A DNA stretch of 64,000 bases from Streptomyces olivaceus (GTDB lineage: Bacteria > Actinomycetota > Actinomycetes > Streptomycetales > Streptomycetaceae): contig NZ_JOFH01000020.1 of NCBI RefSeq assembly GCF_000721235.1, positions 197,098-261,097 on the forward strand, written 5' to 3'. The notes under the pieces are model-generated. The model was given only the letters and a program-made list of their open reading frames with translations. It was not told where the DNA came from and made no database searches. Position 1 is the stretch's first letter, and each line of letters opens with the position of its first letter. The position numbers were made by a program, and so were the translations under genes. Shown here in pieces: positions 53,957 through 64,000 of this stretch.

Positions 53957-54733
53957 GTGCAGCGCATCCGACTGCGCTACACCAAGCGCGGCCGCCTCCG
54001 GTTCACCAGCCACCGTGACTTCCAGCGCGCCTTCGAGCGGGCGCTGCGCCGCGCCGAGGTGCCCATGGCGTACTCGGCGGGGTTCACCCCGCACCCGAAG
54101 GTGTCGTACGCCAATGCCGCACCCACCGGCACGGGCAGTGAGGCGGAGTACCTGGAGATCGCGCTCACCGAAGCGCGTGATCCGGAGCAGGTCAGGCTGC
54201 TGCTCGACGCGTCGATGCCCACCGGGCTCGACATCGTCGACGCGGTCGAGTCCCGGACCTCCGGACTCGCCGACCGGCTGACGGCCTCCGTGTGGGAGCT
54301 GCGGCTGGACGGCGTGGAGCCCGCGGTCGCAGAGGACGCCGTGGCGGCGTTCAACGCGGCCCCGGCCGTGGAGGTCCAGCGCCGCACGAAGAACGGCGTC
54401 CGCACCTTCGACACCCGCTCCGCGGTCGCGCACCTGGAGCGCGTCACCACGCACGGTTTCCAGGCTGATAGGCCGAGCGACCAGCCCTGTGCGATACTGC
54501 GGCTGGTTGTTCGGCACGTGACGCCTGCCGTACGACCCGACGACGTCCTGTCCGGTCTTCGCGCCGTGGCCGACCTGGCGCCGCCGGTCCCCGCAGCGGT
54601 GACCAGGCTGGCGCAGGGGCTGTTCGATGAAGAGACCGGTGCGGTGACCGACCCGCTCGCGCCCGACCGCGAGGCAGAAGCGCCCGAGCCGCAACCGGCC
54701 GCCGCTTCCGCCGCCGCGAAGGCGTCGGCGTAA
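53957..54733 (+). CDS. DUF2344 protein (radical-SAM partner, TIGR03936)
   Basis: A 258-residue protein with the family start [30 protein letters not shown] and [21 protein letters not shown]. Usually adjacent or fused to the TIGR03960 radical SAM protein; its role is unknown but is thought to be tRNA- or ribosome-linked by context. A longer product is possible from an in-frame CTG at 53915 ([17 protein letters not shown]) preceded by AAGGA at 53900; that start fits the ribosome site better than the called GTG. Confidence 0.85.
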   Translation: MQRIRLRYTKRGRLRFTSHRDFQRAFERALRRAEVPMAYSAGFTPHPKVSYANAAPTGTGSEAEYLEIALTEARDPEQVRLLLDASMPTGLDIVDAVESRTSGLADRLTASVWELRLDGVEPAVAEDAVAAFNAAPAVEVQRRTKNGVRTFDTRSAVAHLERVTTHGFQADRPSDQPCAILRLVVRHVTPAVRPDDVLSGLRAVADLAPPVPAAVTRLAQGLFDEETGAVTDPLAPDREAEAPEPQPAAASAAAKASA

Positions 54734-55004
54734 GGAAGGTTCCGCCAGGGACGACGTCGTAGCGCCGCCCTCGAACTCGGGAGCCACCTGGGTCGGGCAG
54801 CGCACCGACCACAAGACTTTCGCCAGGCCGTGCACGACAAGGGGTACGGAACCGGCGAGACAAGACACGGAGAGCTTCCGAGCGGCGCCCGCGCCCCGGA
54901 CGGCGGCGACCGCGTACCACGCGAGCCGCGGACGTCACCGGCGGTCGACATGTCGATGCCGGACCAGGCGCGGCGCCCGGGAGCCTGACGGGAGAAACCC
55001 CCGC
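54734..55004 (+). other. Leader region of the RNase E/G gene
   Basis: 271 bases without a gene. Probably 5' untranslated RNA of rne with the promoter; no clear box seen. GGGAG lies ten bases before the ATG. Confidence 0.4.
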
Positions 55005-58000
55005 ATGCTCGAACCGACCGAACCCGCAGAGTCCTCGGCCACTCCGACGGACTCCGAAGCGAACACCCCCAGCGACACCCTGCCGCCGCGCCGTCGGCGC
55101 AGGGCCGCGTCCCGCCCGGCGGGTCCGCCGTCCGGCGCTCCCAAGAGGCCGGCGGAGACCGTCGCGCCCGAGCCGGCCGCCGTGACCGACGAGGCGGAAG
55201 AGCCGGAGGAGACGGAGGAGCCGGAGGCCGCCACGGAAGAGGCGCAGGCCGCTGCCCAGGCGCCCGAGCCCGCCCCGGAGCCCGTGGCCGCCGCCCGGCC
55301 GCGCCGCCGCGCGGTGCGCCGTGCGTCCGCGCCCGCCGGAGCACCGGAGGCGACCGGAGCGGCCGAGACCGTCGTTCCGGCGTCCGCCGCCACCACCGCC
55401 CCGGCAGCCGAGCCGGCCGCCACGTCCGAGCCGGCTGCCGTGTCCGACACGGCCGCCGAGGACGCCGCGCCGCGCCGCACCCGCCGCCGCGCCACCCGCA
55501 CCGTGACCTCGCCCGCCGAGCCGGCCGCCGCTCCCGCCGCCGCAGCCCCTGCTTCTCCCGCTGCGGAGCCGGTCGCCGAGGCCCCCGCTGCCGCCACCGA
55601 GCCCGCGCCGGCCGAGGCCGAGGAGGCCGCGCCCAAGGGCCGCTCCCGCCGCCGCGCCACGCGGCGCGTGTCCGCGCCGAGCGAGTCGCCCGCCGAGGCC
55701 GCCGCCGAGGTGGTCGAGCCGACGCAGGCCGCCGAGCCCGCTCCGGCCCCCGCCGAGACCGCCGCCTCCCCGGAGCCCGCTGCCTCCGCCGAGCCCGCCG
55801 CCTCCGCCGAGGACGCCGCGCCGCGCCGTGCGCGCCGCCGGTCCACCCGCAAGGCCGCCTCCGGCTTCGCCGCTCCCGCGCAGAACGCCGCACGCGCCGA
55901 CGAGGCGGACGCCCCCAAGCGCCCCTCGCGGCCCGCCGTCGCCGTGTTCCAGGCGCCCGTGTTCGCCGAGCCCCAGTTCCAGACGCCCGAGCGCGCCGCG
56001 GCCGAGGCCGCCGCCGAGGCGGCCGGTACCGGGCCCGCGGCCCCCGCCGACCGGACCGAGGCCACCGAGGACACGGAGGAGCAGAACGCCGGACCGCGCC
56101 GCCGCCGTCGGCGCCGGGCTGCCGCCGCCGAGGAGAGCACCGAGGACCGGACCGCCGCCCCCGCCGTGCAGGAGCAGCCCGAGAGCGACGCGGACTCCGG
56201 CACCGACTCCGGCACCGACGCCGACGAGTCGGGCGAGGACCACGACGACGCCGAGGGCTCCGAGGACTCCGGCTCCCGCCGCCGCCGTCGCCGGGGCGGC
56301 CGTCGCCGTCGCCGGGGTGACGCCGCCGACGGCGACCTGGCGGACGGCGAGAACGAGCACACCTCCGCCGAGCACGCCGACCGGGCCGACGAAAGCACCG
56401 CGGACGGCGCCGAGCAGGCCGAGGACGACGCCGAGGAAGGCGCGGAGTCCGGCGGCGAGAGCGGCGGGTCCAGCAGCAGCCGCAGGCGCCGCCGCCGTCG
56501 CCGCCGCGCCGGGGACGGCGGCTCGGGCGACGACGGCTCGTCCACGGACGACCCCGAGCGCACCGTCGTCAAGGTCCGCGAGCCCCGACCCCCGCGGGAG
56601 AAGGGCGAGCCGTCCGACGAGGTGCAGTCCATCAAGGGCTCGACCCGCCTGGAGGCCAAGAAGCAGCGCCGCCGGGAAGGCCGCGAGCAGGGCCGCCGAC
56701 GCGTCCCGATCATCACCGAGGCCGAGTTCCTGGCCCGCCGCGAGGCCGTCGAGCGCGTCATGGTCGTGCGCCAGCACGGCGAGCGCACCCAGATCGGCGT
56801 CCTGGAGGACGGCGTGCTCGTCGAGCACTACGTCAACAAGGAGCAGGCCACCTCGTACGTCGGCAACGTCTACCTCGGCAAGGTGCAGAACGTGCTGCCG
56901 TCGATGGAGGCCGCCTTCATCGACATCGGCAAGGGCCGCAACGCCGTCCTGTACGCCGGCGAGGTCAACTTCGAGGCGCTGGGCATGGCGAACGGCCCGC
57001 GCCGCATCGAGTCCGCCCTCAAGTCCGGCCAGCCGGTCCTCGTACAGGTCACCAAGGACCCGATCGGCCACAAGGGCGCCCGGCTGACCAGCCAGGTCTC
57101 GCTGCCCGGCCGCTACCTGGTCTACGTGCCCGAGGGCTCGATGACCGGGATCAGCCGCAAGCTGCCCGACACCGAGCGGTCCCGGCTGAAGACCATCCTC
57201 AAGAAGATCGTCCCCGAGGACGCGGGCGTGATCGTGCGCACCGCCGCCGAAGGCGCCAGCGAGGACGAGCTGCGCCGCGACGTCGAGCGGCTCCAGGCGC
57301 AGTGGGAGGACATCCAGAAGAAGGCCAAGACCACCGGCGGCTCGAACGCGCCGACGCTGCTCTACGGCGAGCCGGACATGACCGTCCGGGTCGTGCGGGA
57401 CATCTTCAACGAGGACTTCTCCAAGGTCGTCGTGAGCGGCGACGAGGCCTGGCAGACCATCCACGGCTACGTGTCGCACGTGGCGCCGGACCTCGCCGAC
57501 CGGCTGTCCCGGTGGACCAGCGAGGTCGACGTCTTCGCCACGTACCGGATCGACGAGCAGCTCGCCAAGGCGCTGGACCGGAAGGTCTGGCTGCCCAGCG
57601 GCGGTTCGCTGGTGATCGACCGGACCGAGGCGATGATCGTCGTCGACGTCAACACCGGCAAGTTCACCGGCCAGGGCGGCAACCTGGAGGAGACGGTCAC
57701 CAGGAACAACCTGGAGGCGGCCGAGGAGATCGTGCGCCAGCTCCGGCTGCGCGACCTCGGCGGCATCATCGTCATCGACTTCATCGACATGGTGCTGGAG
57801 TCCAACCGGGACCTGGTGCTGCGGCGCCTGCTGGAGTCCCTCGGCCGGGACCGTACGAAGCACCAGGTCGCCGAGGTGACCTCGCTGGGCCTGGTGCAGA
57901 TGACCCGCAAGCGGGTCGGCCAGGGCCTGCTGGAGTCGTTCTCCGAGACCTGCGTCCACTGCAACGGCCGGGGCGTCATCGTCCACCTCGACCAGCCGGT

Positions 58001-59111
58001 CGCCGCCGGTGGCGGTGGCGGTGGCGGGAGCAAGCGCCGCAAGCGGGCGCGGGCCGGCGCCGAGCAGCCGCACGAGCACGAGGCCGCGGTGGGGACCGGC
58101 CCGACCGCGGAGCAGGAGGCGGAGACCGAGTCCGAGGCGGAGGTCGCCGCCGAGGCGGCCGAGCCGGTCGCCCTCCCGGCGCCCGAGTTCACCCCGGACG
58201 AGGAGCTGTACAGCAGCGCGGCCGAGGCCGAGGCCGCCGCCACGCGCGGTCGCGGCCGGCGCCGCAGCGGTGGCCGGCGGGCGTCGGCCCCGGCGGGCGC
58301 CCCGAAGGCCGCGAAGAGCGAGGCCGCGTCCGGCGGAGCCCCGACCGCGCAGGACGTCACCGTGCAGGAGGAGGTCGAGCGCCCGGTGCGACGCGAGCCC
58401 GCCGCCGAGGTGCTGGCCGAGCCCGCCGCCGTCGAGGACGCCGTCTCCGGCGCCCCGACGCCGGCCCCGGCCGACGCCCCTGCCACCGCCGAGGCACCGG
58501 CTCCCGCCGCCGAGGAGGCTGCTCCCAAGGGCCGTACCCGCCGTCGGGCCACCCGCAAGGTGTCCGCGCCGGCCGGTTCGCCCGTGGGCTCCGAGGCCAC
58601 CGTCCTGACGGTGCCGGAGACCGCGCCGGCCGAGCAGGAGCCGCAGGCCCCCGTCGCCGAGGCTCCCGCGGAGCCGGCCGCCGAGAGCGCCGCCCCGGCC
58701 CGTCCGCGGCGCCGGGCGGTGCGCAAGTCCACGGCTCCCACCGCCTCCGAGGAGACGGCCGTCGTGGTCGTCCCGTCGGCCGACGCGCCGGAGCAGGGCG
58801 AGGAGGGCGAGGAGGGCGCGCCCGAGGGCCCGTCCGACGGGGCGTCCGCCGAGGAGGCCGCTCCGGCCAAGAAGACGGCGGCCCGCAAGACGGCCAAGAA
58901 GGCGACGGCGAAGAAGGCCGCCACCAAGAAGACCGCGGCCAAGAAGACGACGACCGCGAAGAAGGCCACGGCCAAGAAGGCGGCCAAGTCGACGACCACC
59001 AAGTCGGCGGCCGCCAAGAAGACCACGGCCAAGAAGGCGGCGTCGAAGAAGACCGCGGCGGCCGCCCAGCAGGCACCGTCCTCGGTCACGGCCGCCACCG
59101 ACGAGGGCTGA
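55005..59111 (+). CDS. rne: Ribonuclease E/G with long N- and C-terminal extensions
   Basis: 1368 residues. An N-terminal ~560-residue disordered region, Pro/Ala/Glu-rich with repeated (P/A)RR.RRR patches, precedes the catalytic core: S1 domain from ~616 ([23 protein letters not shown]), DNase I-like active site with Asp ~882 in [11 protein letters not shown] and ~925 in IVIDFIDM, and the Zn-link CVHCNGRG at ~983. The C-terminal region ~1030-1285 repeats the disordered pattern, and residues ~1286-1355 are an (A)KK(T/A)A-rich tail like histone H1. As in S. coelicolor RNase ES, the catalytic core is central. Degrades mRNA and matures rRNA. Confidence 0.96.
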   Translation: MLEPTEPAESSATPTDSEANTPSDTLPPRRRRRAASRPAGPPSGAPKRPAETVAPEPAAVTDEAEEPEETEEPEAATEEAQAAAQAPEPAPEPVAAARPRRRAVRRASAPAGAPEATGAAETVVPASAATTAPAAEPAATSEPAAVSDTAAEDAAPRRTRRRATRTVTSPAEPAAAPAAAAPASPAAEPVAEAPAAATEPAPAEAEEAAPKGRSRRRATRRVSAPSESPAEAAAEVVEPTQAAEPAPAPAETAASPEPAASAEPAASAEDAAPRRARRRSTRKAASGFAAPAQNAARADEADAPKRPSRPAVAVFQAPVFAEPQFQTPERAAAEAAAEAAGTGPAAPADRTEATEDTEEQNAGPRRRRRRRAAAAEESTEDRTAAPAVQEQPESDADSGTDSGTDADESGEDHDDAEGSEDSGSRRRRRRGGRRRRRGDAADGDLADGENEHTSAEHADRADESTADGAEQAEDDAEEGAESGGESGGSSSSRRRRRRRRRAGDGGSGDDGSSTDDPERTVVKVREPRPPREKGEPSDEVQSIKGSTRLEAKKQRRREGREQGRRRVPIITEAEFLARREAVERVMVVRQHGERTQIGVLEDGVLVEHYVNKEQATSYVGNVYLGKVQNVLPSMEAAFIDIGKGRNAVLYAGEVNFEALGMANGPRRIESALKSGQPVLVQVTKDPIGHKGARLTSQVSLPGRYLVYVPEGSMTGISRKLPDTERSRLKTILKKIVPEDAGVIVRTAAEGASEDELRRDVERLQAQWEDIQKKAKTTGGSNAPTLLYGEPDMTVRVVRDIFNEDFSKVVVSGDEAWQTIHGYVSHVAPDLADRLSRWTSEVDVFATYRIDEQLAKALDRKVWLPSGGSLVIDRTEAMIVVDVNTGKFTGQGGNLEETVTRNNLEAAEEIVRQLRLRDLGGIIVIDFIDMVLESNRDLVLRRLLESLGRDRTKHQVAEVTSLGLVQMTRKRVGQGLLESFSETCVHCNGRGVIVHLDQPVAAGGGGGGGSKRRKRARAGAEQPHEHEAAVGTGPTAEQEAETESEAEVAAEAAEPVALPAPEFTPDEELYSSAAEAEAAATRGRGRRRSGGRRASAPAGAPKAAKSEAASGGAPTAQDVTVQEEVERPVRREPAAEVLAEPAAVEDAVSGAPTPAPADAPATAEAPAPAAEEAAPKGRTRRRATRKVSAPAGSPVGSEATVLTVPETAPAEQEPQAPVAEAPAEPAAESAAPARPRRRAVRKSTAPTASEETAVVVVPSADAPEQGEEGEEGAPEGPSDGASAEEAAPAKKTAARKTAKKATAKKAATKKTAAKKTTTAKKATAKKAAKSTTTKSAAAKKTTAKKAASKKTAAAAQQAPSSVTAATDEG

Positions 59112-59128
59112 TCCGGCACCCGTCGTAC

Positions 59129-59190
59129 GACGCGCGGGCCCCTTCCCCCTGGACTTCGAACGGAGTCCGGGGGGAAAGGGCCCGCGCGTC
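59129..59190 (+). terminator. Very long terminator after rne
   Basis: Outer stem 59129-59141 pairs perfectly with 59178-59190; an inner stem TTCCCCCTGGACT/AGTCCGGGGGGAA (one wobble) continues almost without interruption to the loop TCGAACGG. Confidence 0.93.
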
Positions 59191-59412
59191 GAATGGGACC
59201 TGCGCGTTTCGGCGGCGGAAGCCTGGTTTGACCCCTGTCCTGCGGCCCCGTAATCTTGGGCGTCGGCGTGTCGACTGACGCGTCACATCCCCGTAAACCT
59301 CTTTCCTTCCAGGCGCGGGCCCTCGCGGGCCCCGGCCGGGAGAGGCTGTCCGTGTGTCACCGGGCGGCTGGACTGCGGGGGTGCCGTTCCAGAGCGAGAG
59401 AGTGAGATCCGC
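59191..59412 (+). other. rplU promoter and structured L21 leader
   Basis: After the rne terminator comes the rplU promoter, then ~150 nt of leader containing GC-rich hairpins (for example GCGGGCCC/GGGCCCCG around 59315-59335). Candidate autoregulatory r-protein leader. Confidence 0.45.
59228..59256 (+). promoter_or_regulatory. Promoter of rplU-rpmA
   Basis: TTGACC, 17-bp spacer, TAATCT: near-consensus housekeeping promoter. Confidence 0.75.
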
Positions 59413-59733
59413 GTGTACGCCATCGTGCGCAGCGGTGGTCGCCAGCACAAGGTTGCTGTCGGCGACATCGTTGAGGTTGACAAGATTTCCACCGCCCAGG
59501 TCGGCGACACGGTCGAGCTCTCGACCCTGCTCGTCGTCGACGGCGACGCTGTGACCAGCGACCCGTGGGTGCTGGCCGGCATCAAGGTCCAGGCCGAGAT
59601 CGTGGACCACCACAAGGGCCAGAAGATCGACATTCTGCGCTACAAGAACAAGACCGGCTACCGCCGTCGTCAGGGCCACCGCCAGCAGTACACGGCGATC
59701 AAGGTCACTGAGATCCCCGCGGCTGCGAAGTAA
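59413..59733 (+). CDS. rplU: 50S ribosomal protein L21
   Basis: A 106-residue protein with the L21 start [24 protein letters not shown] and the [14 protein letters not shown] signature. GTG start. First gene of rplU-rpmA, 14 nt before rpmA. Confidence 0.98.
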   Translation: MYAIVRSGGRQHKVAVGDIVEVDKISTAQVGDTVELSTLLVVDGDAVTSDPWVLAGIKVQAEIVDHHKGQKIDILRYKNKTGYRRRQGHRQQYTAIKVTEIPAAAK

Positions 59734-59747
59734 GGGACTGAGAAGAC

Positions 59748-60002
59748 ATGGCACACAAGAAGGGCGCATCGTCCACCCGGAACGGTCGCGACTCGAATGC
59801 CCAGCGGCTCGGTGTGAAGCGCTTCGGCGGTCAGGCCGTCAACGCGGGTGAGATCCTGGTCCGCCAGCGCGGCACCCACTTCCACCCGGGCGCCGGTGTC
59901 GGCCGCGGCGGCGACGACACGCTGTTCGCGCTGCAGGCCGGTGCGGTGCAGTTCGGCACCCACCGTGGCCGCAAGGTCGTGAACATCGTCCCGGTCGGCT
60001 GA
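59748..60002 (+). CDS. rpmA: 50S ribosomal protein L27
   Basis: An 84-residue protein, [21 protein letters not shown], with the L27 [17 protein letters not shown] signature. The N terminus needs no protease cleavage motif (unlike Firmicutes). Confidence 0.98.
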   Translation: MAHKKGASSTRNGRDSNAQRLGVKRFGGQAVNAGEILVRQRGTHFHPGAGVGRGGDDTLFALQAGAVQFGTHRGRKVVNIVPVG

Positions 60003-60017
60003 CCGGACACTTTCGCG

Positions 60018-60056
60018 AGGCGGGCCTCACTTCCCCGAGGGGAAGCGGGTCCGCCT
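60018..60056 (+). terminator. Terminator after rpmA
   Basis: Stem AGGCGGGCC/GGTCCGCCT with an inner CTTCC/GGAAG arm, followed by TTTCG. Confidence 0.7.
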
Positions 60057-60125
60057 TTCGCGTGTTACCCAAGAGAACACGCCCGTACGGGCGGCAACAG
60101 CAGGCAGTAACTGGAGGCACATCCC

Positions 60126-61559
60126 ATGACCACCTTCGTGGACCGCGTCGAACTGCACGTCGCCGCGGGTAACGGAGGCCACGGCTGTGCCTCCGTCCAC
60201 CGTGAGAAGTTCAAGCCGCTCGGCGGCCCGGACGGCGGCAACGGCGGCCGGGGCGGCGACGTGATCCTCACCGTGGACCAGTCGGTGACCACGCTCCTCG
60301 ACTACCACCACTCCCCGCACCGCAAGGCCACCAACGGCAAGCCCGGCGAGGGCGGCAACCGCTCCGGCAAGGACGGCCAGGACCTGGTCCTGCCCGTGCC
60401 CGACGGCACCGTGGTCCTCGACGGGGCGGGCAACGTCCTGGCCGACCTCGTCGGCCACGGCACCTCCTACGTCGCCGCGCAGGGCGGCCGCGGCGGCCTC
60501 GGCAACGCGGCGCTGGCCTCCGCGCGGCGCAAGGCGCCCGGTTTCGCGCTGCTCGGCGAGCCCGGCGACCTCCAGGACATCCACCTGGAGCTGAAGACCG
60601 TCGCCGACGTGGCGCTGGTCGGCTACCCGAGCGCCGGCAAGTCCTCGCTGATCTCCGTGCTGAGCGCGGCCAAGCCGAAGATCGCCGACTACCCCTTCAC
60701 CACGCTCGTCCCCAACCTGGGCGTGGTGACCGCCGGTTCGACCGTCTACACCGTCGCCGACGTCCCCGGTCTCATCCCCGGCGCCAGCCAGGGCAAGGGC
60801 CTCGGCCTGGAGTTCCTGCGGCACGTCGAGCGGTGCAGCGTGCTGGTGCACGTCCTGGACACGGCGACGCTGGAGTCCGAGCGCGACCCGCTCTCCGACC
60901 TGGACGTCATCGAGGCCGAGCTGAGCGAGTACGGCGGCCTCGACCGCCGGCCCCGGATCGTCGTCCTCAACAAGATCGACGTGCCCGACGGCAAGGACCT
61001 CGCCGAGATGGTCCGGCCCGACCTGGAGGCCCGCGGCTACCGCGTCTTCGAGGTGTCGGCCGTGGCCCACATGGGCCTCAAGGAGCTGTCCTTCGCGCTG
61101 GCCGAGCTGGTCGCCGGGGCGCGTGCCGCCCGGCCCAAGGAGGAGGCCACGCGGATCGTCATCCGGCCCAAGGCCGTGGACGACGCCGGGTTCACCGTCA
61201 CCCGCGAGGAGGACGTGTTCCGGGTGCGCGGCGAGAAGCCCGAACGCTGGGTGCGCCAGACCGACTTCAACAACGACGAGGCCGTCGGTTACCTCGCCGA
61301 CCGGCTCAACCGCCTCGGTGTGGAGGAGCGGTTGATGAAGGCCGGCGCCCGCCACGGCGACGGCGTGGCCATCGGCCCCGAGGACAACGCGGTCGTCTTC
61401 GACTGGGAGCCGTCGATGTCGGCCGGTGCCGAGATGCTCGGCCGCCGCGGCGAGGACCACCGCTTCGAGGAGCCCCGTCCGGCCGCCCAGCGGCGCCGCG
61501 ACCGGGAGGCCGAACGCGACGACGCACAGCAGGAGTTCGACGGTTTCGAGCCGTTCTGA
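60126..61559 (+). CDS. obg: Obg-family GTPase
   Basis: A 477-residue ribosome-associated GTPase. Gly-rich Obg fold ([24 protein letters not shown]), G1 [11 protein letters not shown] at ~residue 166, G3 [11 protein letters not shown]4 NKID, then the C-terminal OCT domain ([24 protein letters not shown]) and an Arg/Asp/Glu tail. In Streptomyces Obg levels influence differentiation. Start ATG preceded by GGAGG. Confidence 0.98.
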   Translation: MTTFVDRVELHVAAGNGGHGCASVHREKFKPLGGPDGGNGGRGGDVILTVDQSVTTLLDYHHSPHRKATNGKPGEGGNRSGKDGQDLVLPVPDGTVVLDGAGNVLADLVGHGTSYVAAQGGRGGLGNAALASARRKAPGFALLGEPGDLQDIHLELKTVADVALVGYPSAGKSSLISVLSAAKPKIADYPFTTLVPNLGVVTAGSTVYTVADVPGLIPGASQGKGLGLEFLRHVERCSVLVHVLDTATLESERDPLSDLDVIEAELSEYGGLDRRPRIVVLNKIDVPDGKDLAEMVRPDLEARGYRVFEVSAVAHMGLKELSFALAELVAGARAARPKEEATRIVIRPKAVDDAGFTVTREEDVFRVRGEKPERWVRQTDFNNDEAVGYLADRLNRLGVEERLMKAGARHGDGVAIGPEDNAVVFDWEPSMSAGAEMLGRRGEDHRFEEPRPAAQRRRDREAERDDAQQEFDGFEPF

Positions 61560-61606
61560 GCCGCCGCTGACCGGTGGCGGCCGACTGGTGACGACCGCCG
61601 TAGTGC

Positions 61607-61642
61607 AGGGCCCTGGCGCAGGTATCCGTGCGCCAGGGCCCT
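61607..61642 (+). terminator. Terminator after obg
   Basis: Perfect 14-bp stem AGGGCCCTGGCGCA (61607-61620) with 61629-61642; T-rich flank. Confidence 0.92.
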
Positions 61643-61752
61643 TTGCCGTTTTCATCAGATGATCTACGGACATCGCGCACACAACCATCACAGCGATCTG
61701 ACCGTCCAACCTCACGTACTGATCGAAATCCTTCGAATACGTCAGGAACGCG

Positions 61753-63756
61753 ATGTCACAGCCTCGAGTCAGCGTGATCGTGCCCGCCTACAACGCGATG
61801 CCGGAGCTGACCGACTGCATCAACTCGGCGATCGAGCAGACCATCGGCCTGGACCAGCTCGAAATCATCGCGGTGAACGACGGATCGACCGACGGCACCG
61901 GCAAGGAGCTCGACCGGCTCGCCGCGACGTGCGCCGCACTGCGCGTCATCCACCAGGAGAACTCCGGCACCGCGGCCGTACCGCGCAACGTCGCCCTGGA
62001 CGTCGCCCGCGGTGACTTCGTCTTCTTCCTCGACTCCGACGACTACCTGGGGCCCGACGCGCTGCGCCGCATGGTCGCCATGGCCGACGAGAACCGCACC
62101 GACATCGTGCTCGGCAAGATGGTCTCGGTGGGCGGCCGGGCCGTGCCCACCGCCGTCTTCCGGAGCACCCAGCCGCGCACGGACATCTTCTCCTCGGCCG
62201 CCTACCGCACCCTCGGCTGCTGGAAGCTCTTCCGCCGCTCGCTCCTGGAGCGGCTGAACCTGCGCTTCCCGCCGTTCCGCAACACCGAGGACAAGCCGTT
62301 CACCGCGACCGCCTACCTCAACGCCGACGGCGTGTCCGTCGTGGCGGACTACGACTGCTACTACCACCGGGACCGGGCGAACGGGAACAACCTCACCCTC
62401 ACCGCGCAGAACCTCAGCCACCGCATGCAGGGCACCCGGATGTGCTTCGAGACGGTGGCCCGCCACCTGGAGCCGGGAGCCCGCCGCGACCAGATCATGC
62501 GCCGGCACGTCGAGTGGGAGCTGTGCGGCCCGCTGTGGTGGCTGCTGCTGCGGGAGAGCGAGGAGGACATCCGCGAGCACATCTACCCGGAGATCCGCGA
62601 CTGGGTGGACAGGTGGGTCACCGACCCGGTGATCGAGAAGCTCCAGCCCCGCGACCGGCTGCTGCTGCACCTGCTGCGGGCCGACCGGTTCGACGACGTC
62701 ATGACGGTCATCCGCGACGCGGACCGGGACGCCGAACGCGGTCACGCCGTCGACGGGGGCCGGGTCTACTGGGAGCACCCGCTCTTCCGCGCCCCGGGCG
62801 CGGGAGTGCCGGACAGCGCCTTCGACGTCACCGGCCGGCTGCCCGTGCGCCACCGGACCGACTCGGCCTCCTGGCAGCAGGACGGGACGCTGAGGCTGAC
62901 CGGCCACGCCTTCATCGAGCACGTGGCCACCCTCGACCCGGCCACCGAACTAGTGCTGCGCTGCTACGACGCCGACCACCCGGAGGTCCGCGTCCCCGCC
63001 CGCGTGCACGCCGCCGCCGGGCCCCCGGACGACGGGCTCGCGGACGAGGGGCGCCGCGCCGACGCCGGCTTCGTCGCGGACGTCCCGGCCGGCGGCGCGC
63101 TTCTGGGGCGGGGCCGGTGGAACCTCTTCCTCGACGTACGGGCGCAGGGCGTCAGCCGCACGGTGCGGCTGAAGGCACCCGAGGCCGGCGCGGTGCCCGC
63201 GCGCACCATCGTGCCGGCGGGCTCCGGCGAGCCCACGGTCGTCGAGCCGTACGTGACCAAGTGGGGCAACCTCTCCCTGCACGTCGGCGGCCGGGGAGCG
63301 CCGCGCGAGGACACTGCCTTCCGGACGACCGGGCTGGCGTGGCACCCCGCGCGCCGGGACACGCTCGTGGTCACCGGCAGGCTGGAGGGCGAGGCCGCCG
63401 GAGGGGCCGGGCCCGTGCGGCTGCGCGCCGAGAACGGCAGGGGCGACCGCAGGGAGGTGCCGGTGCCGCTGGACGGGACCGGCGGGAGGTTCACGGCGGA
63501 GCTGCCGTTCAAGGGCCTGCGCCCCGGCCGCTGGACGGTGACCCTGGCCCCGTCCGGCTCCCTTCCCGTCGCCGCCGTACCGGTCGCCACCGGCCTGGGC
63601 GGCACGCACTGGTTCGGGCTCGCCCGGCCCCGCACCGCCCGTCCGGTGCCAGAGGCGTCGGAGACCACGCTGGTGGTCGAGGTCCGCGCGGTGGACGTAC
63701 CGGCGTTGGTGCGGCGCAGGCTGCGGCGGGCCGTGCGGAGGACGACCCGGAACTAG
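61753..63756 (+). CDS. Family-2 glycosyltransferase with C-terminal beta-rich domain
   Basis: A 667-residue protein. N-terminal GT-A/GT2 domain: RVSVIVPAYNAMPELTDCINSA, VNDGSTDGTG, PRNVALDVARGDFVFFLDSDDYL (DxD). Residues ~220-350 resemble the linker of teichoic/wall-polymer transferases. The C-terminal ~300 residues are beta-rich modules (WQQDGTLRLTGHAFIEHV, TLVVTGRLEGEA), as in TagF-like or CDP-glycerol-type wall polymerases, ending in a basic tail RRRLRRAVRRTTRN. ATG with AGGAA upstream. Likely teichoic/teichulosonic or capsule-like polymer synthesis; no partner visible in the window. Confidence 0.88.
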   Translation: MSQPRVSVIVPAYNAMPELTDCINSAIEQTIGLDQLEIIAVNDGSTDGTGKELDRLAATCAALRVIHQENSGTAAVPRNVALDVARGDFVFFLDSDDYLGPDALRRMVAMADENRTDIVLGKMVSVGGRAVPTAVFRSTQPRTDIFSSAAYRTLGCWKLFRRSLLERLNLRFPPFRNTEDKPFTATAYLNADGVSVVADYDCYYHRDRANGNNLTLTAQNLSHRMQGTRMCFETVARHLEPGARRDQIMRRHVEWELCGPLWWLLLRESEEDIREHIYPEIRDWVDRWVTDPVIEKLQPRDRLLLHLLRADRFDDVMTVIRDADRDAERGHAVDGGRVYWEHPLFRAPGAGVPDSAFDVTGRLPVRHRTDSASWQQDGTLRLTGHAFIEHVATLDPATELVLRCYDADHPEVRVPARVHAAAGPPDDGLADEGRRADAGFVADVPAGGALLGRGRWNLFLDVRAQGVSRTVRLKAPEAGAVPARTIVPAGSGEPTVVEPYVTKWGNLSLHVGGRGAPREDTAFRTTGLAWHPARRDTLVVTGRLEGEAAGGAGPVRLRAENGRGDRREVPVPLDGTGGRFTAELPFKGLRPGRWTVTLAPSGSLPVAAVPVATGLGGTHWFGLARPRTARPVPEASETTLVVEVRAVDVPALVRRRLRRAVRRTTRN

Positions 63757-63778
63757 GCGACGGAGACAGGAGACACCG

Positions 63779-63813
63779 GGAGCGGGCCCCGTCACCGCGA
63801 CGGGGCCCGCTCC
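63779..63813. terminator. Terminator between glycosyltransferase and the convergent last gene
   Basis: Perfect 15-bp stem (63779-63793 with 63799-63813), five-nt loop. Confidence 0.9.
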
Positions 63814-63869
63814 GGGAGTGTCTTCAGGTGTGACGCCAGAAGGCGGGACGCCAGGAGGTGCGACGCCGG

Positions 63870-64000
63870 TCAGAGGCCGGCGTCCGTCAGCTCCTCGGCT
63901 GCGTAACGCTGGAGCCAGGTCCGGAAGTCCGGGCCCAGGTCCTCACGTTCGCACGCGAGCCGGACGATGGCACGCAGGTAGTCGCCGCGGTCGCCGGTGT
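63870..64000 (-). CDS. C-terminal end of an unrecognised gene (partial)
   Basis: About 42 residues, ending DLGPDFRTWLQRYAAEELTDAGL. Runs off the window edge on the minus strand; convergent with the glycosyltransferase. Amphipathic and acidic; family not identifiable from this fragment. Confidence 0.6.
   Translation of the reverse strand, partial: TGDRGDYLRAIVRLACEREDLGPDFRTWLQRYAAEELTDAGL

Noticed and set aside
54444..58079. 1211-codon frame antisense to rne
   Set aside because: Gly-rich mirror of the Ala/Pro/Arg-rich N-terminal region; no domains.

Overview
This 64-kb window is chromosomal DNA from a Streptomyces or very close relative. G+C is very high, GTG starts are common, and about a dozen genes have a TANNNT -10 box only 6-10 nt before the start codon (leaderless transcripts). 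From memory, the gene order tig-clpP1-clpP2-clpX-valS-folC-ndk-mreBCD-PBP2-rodA-rne-rplU-rpmA-obg matches the S. coelicolor SCO2620-SCO2595 region. The backbone pepN, mycothiol-nitroreductase homologue, rpiB, nei, tig, clpPX, valS, folC, ndk, rne, rplU, rpmA, obg is also the Mycobacterium tuberculosis Rv2467-Rv2440c order. I saw no insertion sequence, phage gene or CRISPR array.

Region 1 (1-31 kb) is mostly metabolic and accessory. It holds the tail of a secreted carbohydrate-active protein, a repeat-containing small protein ahead of malQ, a MarR regulator, two diverged M1 aminopeptidases N, asd, a secreted S8 protease, a DUF559-type protein, a DsbA-fold protein lacking its resolving cysteine, a SAM methyltransferase, two APC amino-acid permeases flanking bioY, rpiB, nei, an Eis-like acetyltransferase, a SpoIIE-type phosphatase, an HD hydrolase and a membrane acyltransferase. 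Intergenic spaces here carry short tandem duplications of 20-30 nt and one longer degenerate noncoding array (24.4-24.8 kb).

Region 2 (31.6-43.3 kb) contains tRNA-Gly(TCC) and tRNA-Pro(TGG), then trigger factor, the ClpP1P2-ClpX protease with a candidate ClgR site, a Pro/Gln/Tyr-rich membrane protein, valS, folC, a DUF4233 membrane protein and ndk. Region 3 (43.3-50.2 kb) is the lateral-wall/spore-wall cluster mreB-mreC-mreD-PBP2-rodA; a previously uncalled 20-codon leader reading frame with a strong Shine-Dalgarno overlaps the PBP2 start.

Region 4 (50.3-64 kb) has a radical-SAM protein (TIGR03960 type) and its usual partner DUF2344, separated here by a divergent reductase/TetR pair with a shared operator-like region. 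These are followed by a long RNase E/G with an H1-histone-like tail, the L21/L27 ribosomal genes, the obg GTPase, a family-2 glycosyltransferase and the C-terminal end of an unrecognised gene. Strong GC-rich terminator hairpins separate most units and are listed individually. Nothing in the window is clearly a new multi-gene system. The best leads are the PBP2 leader ORF, the noncoding repeat array, the 12-residue-repeat protein, the palindromic gene end of the HD hydrolase, and the variant DsbA-fold protein.
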